Shown here piece after piece: positions 16,443 to 19,861 of a DNA stretch of 19,861 bases. The notes beneath the pieces are model-generated. The model did no database searches and was not told the origin of the DNA. It saw nothing but the letters and a program-made list of their open reading frames with translations. The stretch covers positions 1 to 19,861 of the forward strand of contig JBNJHA010000044.1 of the NCBI GenBank assembly GCA_051748085.1, in the 5' to 3' direction. The DNA comes from CAYNNQ01 sp051748085 (GTDB lineage: Bacteria > Desulfobacterota > Desulfovibrionia > Desulfovibrionales > Desulfonatronovibrionaceae). The position numbers were made by a program, and so were the translations under genes. How positions within the stretch are numbered: the first letter of the stretch is position 1; every line of letters begins with the position of its first letter.

Positions 16443-16643
16443 TTACTGCACTGTTACATTCGTTGCAGCCGGACCCTTTTGTCCCTGCTCGACCTCAAAG
16501 CTCACCTTGTCCCCTTCGTTCAATGTTTTGAAACCATCTGCATTGATGGCGGAAAAATGAACGAAAACGTCGGGACCGTCTTCTCTTTCGATAAAACCAA
16601 AACCTTTTTGTTCATTAAACCATTTTACTGTTCCCTGTTCCAT
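16443..16643 (-). CDS. Cold-shock protein, CspA family
   Basis: A complete 66-residue protein, the standard size for the family, from the ATG at 16643 with AGGAGG just upstream. It begins MEQGTVKWFNEQKGFGFIER and carries both RNA-binding motifs, KGFGFI and VFVHFSAI, then the usual FEVEQGQKGPAATNV ending. Cold-shock proteins bind single-stranded RNA and DNA and unwind mRNA structures. The reading frame is open much further upstream (to 16994), where it encodes a PAS-like segment, but the internal ribosome-binding site and full-length cold-shock domain show that translation starts here. The shared terminator at 16383-16432 ends the transcript. Confidence 0.95.
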   Translation of the reverse strand: MEQGTVKWFNEQKGFGFIEREDGPDVFVHFSAINADGFKTLNEGDKVSFEVEQGQKGPAATNVTVQ

Positions 16644-16688
16644 GTTGCTGTCTCCTCCTTTGATCACGTACAATATTTTTGGCCCTTT

Positions 16689-16717
16689 GTTAAAGGCCAC
16701 AGTTTTTACGGTAACAA
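16689..16717 (-). promoter_or_regulatory. Possible promoter of the cold-shock gene
   Basis: On the minus strand TTGTTA (16717-16712) and TTTAAC (16694-16689) are 17 nt apart. Each matches consensus at four of six positions. The transcript would have a leader of about 38 nt. Confidence 0.3.
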
Positions 16718-16754
16718 GACAAAAACTGAAAAACAACCTTTTTTCTTTGGGCAC

Positions 16755-16787
16755 GGGACAAGAAAAAGGCAAATAACCCCCGATCTT
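16755..16787. repeat. Short intergenic repeat C, copy 2
   Basis: GGGACAAGAAAAAGGC, then AAATAACCCCCGATCTT. It is similar to 16097-16126. On the minus strand both copies encode a PFSCP string, but no wider protein match is seen. Confidence 0.5.
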
Positions 16788-16925
16788 CGACCCAACGGCA
16801 GCAATCCCCTCAGCCACCAGCTTTTTCAAATTTTTGCCGTAGAAGCCGGACGTATCCAACCCGGTGATCTCCTCATAGGCCCGGTTGATCCGACTCAAAA
16901 CAATTTTCGTCTTTGAAAATCCTGT
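16784..16925 (-). pseudogene. PAS-domain remnant upstream of the cold-shock gene
   Basis: The minus-strand frame reads TKIVLSRINRAYEEITGLDT, then SGFYGKNLKKLVAEGIAAVG. This is the middle of a PAS domain as found at the start of sigma54-dependent regulators, with the pattern R-I/V-N-x-A-Y-E-x-I-T-G-L followed by G-K/R-N-x-x-x-L-V-x-E-G. No start, no upstream PAS strand and no downstream AAA+ or helix-turn-helix part are present. The frame is still open into the cold-shock gene. Confidence 0.6.
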
Positions 16926-17057
16926 CAGGTGATCTTTTTTGTGACATTTCCGCGGCTTTGGCAGCCCCGGCATTGACAGCGGCTTGCGGCCCATATATTG
17001 ATAGATTTGCCGGAAACAACTTTGAAACCCTCATAAAACAAAAAAGCAGGTGTGTGC
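16926..17057. other. Intergenic region ahead of the flavoprotein gene
   Basis: No gene is visible. TTGCCG near 17008 followed by CATAAA near 17032 is too widely spaced to be called as a promoter with confidence. The transcription start of the downstream cluster is unresolved. Confidence 0.35.
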
Positions 17058-18440
17058 ATGGAACTGTTGCTCATCGGCGGAAGCGATGCCGGAATCAGCG
17101 CCGCACTGGCCGCCCGGCAGATCAACCCGGAAATCCGGCCCACGATTGTGCTGGCCGACCCCTATCCCAATTTCAGCATATGCGGCCTGCCCTTTTACCT
17201 TTCCGGGGAGGTGGCCGACTGGAAAACCCTGGCCCATAGGGATCTGGCCGCCATTGAGGCCCAGGGCATCACCGTAAAGACAAACCACCGGTGCACGGCC
17301 ATTGATCCGGCAAAAAAGAGCGTTTGCGTAGACACCCCTTCGGGTGCCAACCAGACCATGGCCTGGGACAAACTGGTGCTGTGCACCGGCGCCCGGTCCA
17401 CCGCCCCCCAAATCCCCGGTCTGGATCTGCCCGGGGTGTTTTTTCTGCGATGGATGGAGGACGGTTTTGCCATAGATGAATTTATCCGCCGCAAAAAGCC
17501 CCAATCCATCATCATCATCGGCGCGGGCTATATCGGCATGGAAATCGCCGATGCCATGACCCGTCGGGGCCTTACGACAACAGTAATGGAATACGCGCCC
17601 TCGGTGCTGACCACACTGGATGCCGACATGGGCGCACTTGTCCGAAGCGAGCTTGAAACCAACAGGGTCCGCATATTGACCGGGGTTTCAGCCAGGGGCA
17701 TCCGGCCGCACGAAAACGGCCTGATGGTCGATGCCCGGCAGGCCGGGGAAAAAGACATTGAAATTGCGGGCGACATGGTGTTTGTGGCAACCGGCGCCCG
17801 CCCGCAGACCGAGCCCGGCCTTTCCGCCGGCATTGAAACCGGTTTTTCCGGGGCCATACGGGTCAACGCCCGGATGGAAACCAACCTGGCAGACATCTAT
17901 GCAGCCGGCGACTGCGCGGAAACCCGCCACCGGCTCCTGGACCGAAACCTGTGGCTGCCCCTGGGCACCACCGCCCACAAGCAGGGAAAGGTGGCGGGCG
18001 AAAACGCGGCCGGCAAAAAAAGCCAATTTACCGGCACCCTGGGCACCCAGTGCGTCAAGATTTTTACCCTTGTGGCCGCCCGCACCGGATTCAAAGAAAG
18101 CGAGGCCGCAGCCGAAGGATTTTCACCCTTAAGCGCGGATATCCGGGTTCCGGATCACAAGGCCTATTATCCGGGCGCAAAGGACCTCTGCATACGAGTC
18201 ACTGGCGACGCTGACACAGGTCAGCTTCTGGGCGCCCAGATTGTGGGCGCGCATGGCACGGAAGTATCCAAGCGCATCGATATATTTGCAGCCGCCCTGC
18301 ACCATTTCATGGGCGTAAACGAGATCTGCGACCTGGATCTGAGCTACACCCCGCCGCTGTCCAGCCCCTGGGACCCGGTGCAGATGGCCGCGGCCGGATG
18401 GGAACAAATGCGTGCCGGGCACAGGCCACCTGCAGCTTGA
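17058..18440 (+). CDS. FAD/NAD(P)-dependent oxidoreductase, CoA-disulfide reductase/NADH oxidase family
   Basis: The 460-residue product starts at the ATG at 17058 (MELLLIGGSDAGISAALAAR), with GCAGG upstream; a GTG six bases earlier is less likely. Order of parts: FAD-binding N-terminus; redox-active Cys42 in NFSICGLPFYLSG, the single-cysteine site of CoA-disulfide reductases and NADH oxidases/peroxidases; NAD(P)-binding IIIIGAGYIGMEIADAM near residues 153-169; second FAD motif IYAAGDCAETRH near 280-291; and a C-terminal dimerisation domain. Family members reduce CoA disulfide, oxygen, peroxide or persulfide at the expense of NAD(P)H in the cytoplasm. Without a rhodanese domain or partner gene the substrate cannot be chosen. 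The methyltransferase follows after 90 nt in the same direction, so co-transcription is possible but not tight. Confidence 0.9.
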   Translation: MELLLIGGSDAGISAALAARQINPEIRPTIVLADPYPNFSICGLPFYLSGEVADWKTLAHRDLAAIEAQGITVKTNHRCTAIDPAKKSVCVDTPSGANQTMAWDKLVLCTGARSTAPQIPGLDLPGVFFLRWMEDGFAIDEFIRRKKPQSIIIIGAGYIGMEIADAMTRRGLTTTVMEYAPSVLTTLDADMGALVRSELETNRVRILTGVSARGIRPHENGLMVDARQAGEKDIEIAGDMVFVATGARPQTEPGLSAGIETGFSGAIRVNARMETNLADIYAAGDCAETRHRLLDRNLWLPLGTTAHKQGKVAGENAAGKKSQFTGTLGTQCVKIFTLVAARTGFKESEAAAEGFSPLSADIRVPDHKAYYPGAKDLCIRVTGDADTGQLLGAQIVGAHGTEVSKRIDIFAAALHHFMGVNEICDLDLSYTPPLSSPWDPVQMAAAGWEQMRAGHRPPAA

Positions 18441-18530
18441 CAGAACCGCCCAATACCTCTACGTTGAATTTCCTGTGAGGTTTTACACGAAAACATTTCA
18501 CCAAAAACCCAATACGCATCAGGAACAACA

Positions 18531-19610
18531 ATGGATGATTTTGCCCAAAAAATGGCCGACATTCTCAACTGCGGGGCCCTGAACCTGGCCATGGCCATCG
18601 GATACAAAAACCGAATTTTTGAGACCCTCGAGGATATGGGCCGGCCGGCCACCGCAGCCGAAATCGCGGCCGCATCCGGACTCAATGATCGTTATCTCAG
18701 AGAGTGGCTGGCCATCATGGTCACCGGGCAAATCATAACGCCCGGCAAAAACCCGGATGATGAAAACACCTATTATCTACCCCCGGAGCATGCAAGTTTT
18801 CTGACCCGCAAATCCGGCAGCAGCAACCTCGGGGTCTACACCCAGGAAATCCCGCTGCTGACATCTTGTGCAATGGAATCGGTCATTCGCGGGTTTGAGA
18901 CCGGCGAAGGCATTGCCTTTTCCCGGTACCCGGATTTTCAGCAGTTTATGAGCCAGCTGGCCGATGCCAAACACGAGCAGGTCCTGCTCAGCGAATTTCT
19001 GCCCGCTGTTGAAAACGGAAAACTGGTGGAAAAGCTCAAATCCGGCATCCGGGTGTGTGATCTGGGCTGCGGCCATGGCGTTGCCTTAAACCTCATGGCG
19101 CAGGCATTTCCAAAAAGCCGGTTTACCGGCATTGACAACCATGAACCGGCCCTGGAGACCGCCCGCAAAGACGCCCAAAAAGCAGGACTGCCAAACGTTG
19201 CCTACAAAAACCGGGATGCAGCCAAAATTGCCGGAGATCCGGAGTTTGACCAATGCTTTGACTATGTCTGCGCATTTGATGCCATCCACGACCAGAGCCA
19301 CCCCCTGGAAGCCTTAAAGGGCGTCCGGTACATGCTGGCCCCGGGCGGACTTTTTTCCATGGTGGATATCAAGGCCCGGACCAATCCGGCAGACAACATG
19401 GATCATCCCATGGGGCCGTTTTTGTATACCGTAAGCCTGATGCACTGCATGCCCGTGGGGTTAAACGACAACGGCACGGGACTGGGCATGATGTGGGGCC
19501 GGGAGCAGGCCGAAGCCATGCTCGCGCAGGCCGGGTTTGAAGAAGTACAAGTAAGGGAAATGGCCCATGACGGGTTTAACCTGCATTATCTGTGCAAAGT
19601 GCCGCAATGA
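18531..19610 (+). CDS. Class I SAM-dependent methyltransferase with N-terminal winged-helix domain
   Basis: A complete 359-residue protein, with AGGA about 9 nt before the start. Residues 1-90 form a dimerisation/winged-helix domain of the O-methyltransferase kind (ALNLAMAIGYKNRIFETL, then TAAEIAAASGLNDRYLREWL). The Rossmann core begins at VCDLGCGHG (175-183), the SAM-binding motif I. Acidic motif II is in FTGIDNHEP, and AFDAIHDQSHPLEALKGVR matches motifs IV-V. The overall layout resembles mycobacterial Rv2258c-type methyltransferases, whose substrate is unknown. The tail ending LHYLCKVPQ is usual for the family. Its stop codon overlaps the next start (ATGA), so it is translationally coupled to the TatD-type gene. 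Confidence 0.88.
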   Translation: MDDFAQKMADILNCGALNLAMAIGYKNRIFETLEDMGRPATAAEIAAASGLNDRYLREWLAIMVTGQIITPGKNPDDENTYYLPPEHASFLTRKSGSSNLGVYTQEIPLLTSCAMESVIRGFETGEGIAFSRYPDFQQFMSQLADAKHEQVLLSEFLPAVENGKLVEKLKSGIRVCDLGCGHGVALNLMAQAFPKSRFTGIDNHEPALETARKDAQKAGLPNVAYKNRDAAKIAGDPEFDQCFDYVCAFDAIHDQSHPLEALKGVRYMLAPGGLFSMVDIKARTNPADNMDHPMGPFLYTVSLMHCMPVGLNDNGTGLGMMWGREQAEAMLAQAGFEEVQVREMAHDGFNLHYLCKVPQ

Positions 19611-19861
19611 ACCATTCAAATGAGGATTTGCCGCTAAAGACAAAAGGCTGGCCCATGCATCGGTTAATCGACACCCACACCCATCTTTATGACAACAGCT
19701 TTGACGCAGACCGCAAGGCTGTGATGCAAAGGGCGGCCGCCGCCGGGGTGGAAAAGATCATCACGGTCAGCGAAACCCTGGAAGATGCCCGCCGCAACCT
19801 GGAACTCGCAGATCAGTACCCGGCCCTGCTGCCGGCAGCCGGGCTTTACCCGGCGCACACA
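19607..19861 (+). CDS. tatD: TatD-family hydrolase, 5' end only
   Basis: The frame runs off the right edge after 85 residues. The ATG at 19607 overlaps the methyltransferase stop by four bases; a second in-frame ATG at 19655 (MHRLIDTHTHLYD) would match the normal TatD N-terminus better and may be the true start. The metal-binding H-x-H motif is visible in DTHTHLYD, followed by VEKIITVSETLEDARRNLEL and GLYPAHT, as in TatD DNases. TatD enzymes are metal-dependent nucleases or related amidohydrolases, involved in DNA repair or quality control. The catalytic C-terminal part is outside the window. Confidence 0.85.
   Translation, partial: MNHSNEDLPLKTKGWPMHRLIDTHTHLYDNSFDADRKAVMQRAAAAGVEKIITVSETLEDARRNLELADQYPALLPAAGLYPAHT

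Overview
The window is a stretch of bacterial chromosome, most likely from a Desulfobacteraceae-type sulfate reducer (Desulfobacterota, former Deltaproteobacteria). That placement is an inference. It rests on the multi-PAS hybrid histidine kinases, the fatty-acid and keto-acid genes, the style of the chemotaxis-receptor and PAS fragments, and the moderate GC content; no marker gene fixes the taxonomy. The sequence is a draft scaffold: a run of exactly 100 N sits between two identical 99-bp copies of the same DNA, so the gap is probably artificial.

Left part (1-6819). A divergent partial gene, probably a PAS-type sensor, leaves the window at the left edge. After an intergenic stretch with a promoter, a long UPF0182 membrane protein follows. 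Then comes a clear two-gene operon: an AtoE/TIGR00366 short-chain fatty-acid transporter and, 10 nt later, acetoacetate-CoA ligase. Together they would import and activate acetoacetate or a related short-chain acid. A perfect 12-bp palindrome just ahead of the atoE ribosome-binding site is a candidate operator.

Middle accessory part (6820-10230). Intergenic DNA with dispersed repeats leads into a complete ccdAB toxin-antitoxin operon with its own promoter. Downstream of it lie an eroded antisense hisB-like fragment, a crotonase-family gene, a structured intergenic region, the tail of a decayed methyl-accepting chemotaxis protein, and an iron-sulfur-flavoprotein-like gene on the minus strand, whose 5' end is duplicated across the N gap.

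Signalling part (10233-15586). There is an intact three-PAS hybrid histidine kinase on the minus strand with a good promoter, a truncated paralogue of its ATPase and receiver end, and a receiver-PAS-GGDEF diguanylate cyclase on the plus strand with visibly more A/T-rich codon use.

Right part (15587-19861). A gene-poor stretch holds an overlooked 45-residue basic protein gene, facing a cold-shock protein across a bidirectional terminator. The frame upstream of the cold-shock gene carries a PAS-domain remnant. A plus-strand cluster then follows: a CoA-disulfide-reductase/NADH-oxidase-type flavoprotein, a SAM-dependent methyltransferase, and the start of a TatD-family hydrolase overlapping the methyltransferase by 4 nt.

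I found no CRISPR array, tRNA, rRNA or intact insertion sequence. The most unusual content is the density of gene remnants (hisB, chemotaxis receptor, PAS, kinase) and shared intergenic repeats, pointing to an actively eroding accessory region, and the small basic protein gene.
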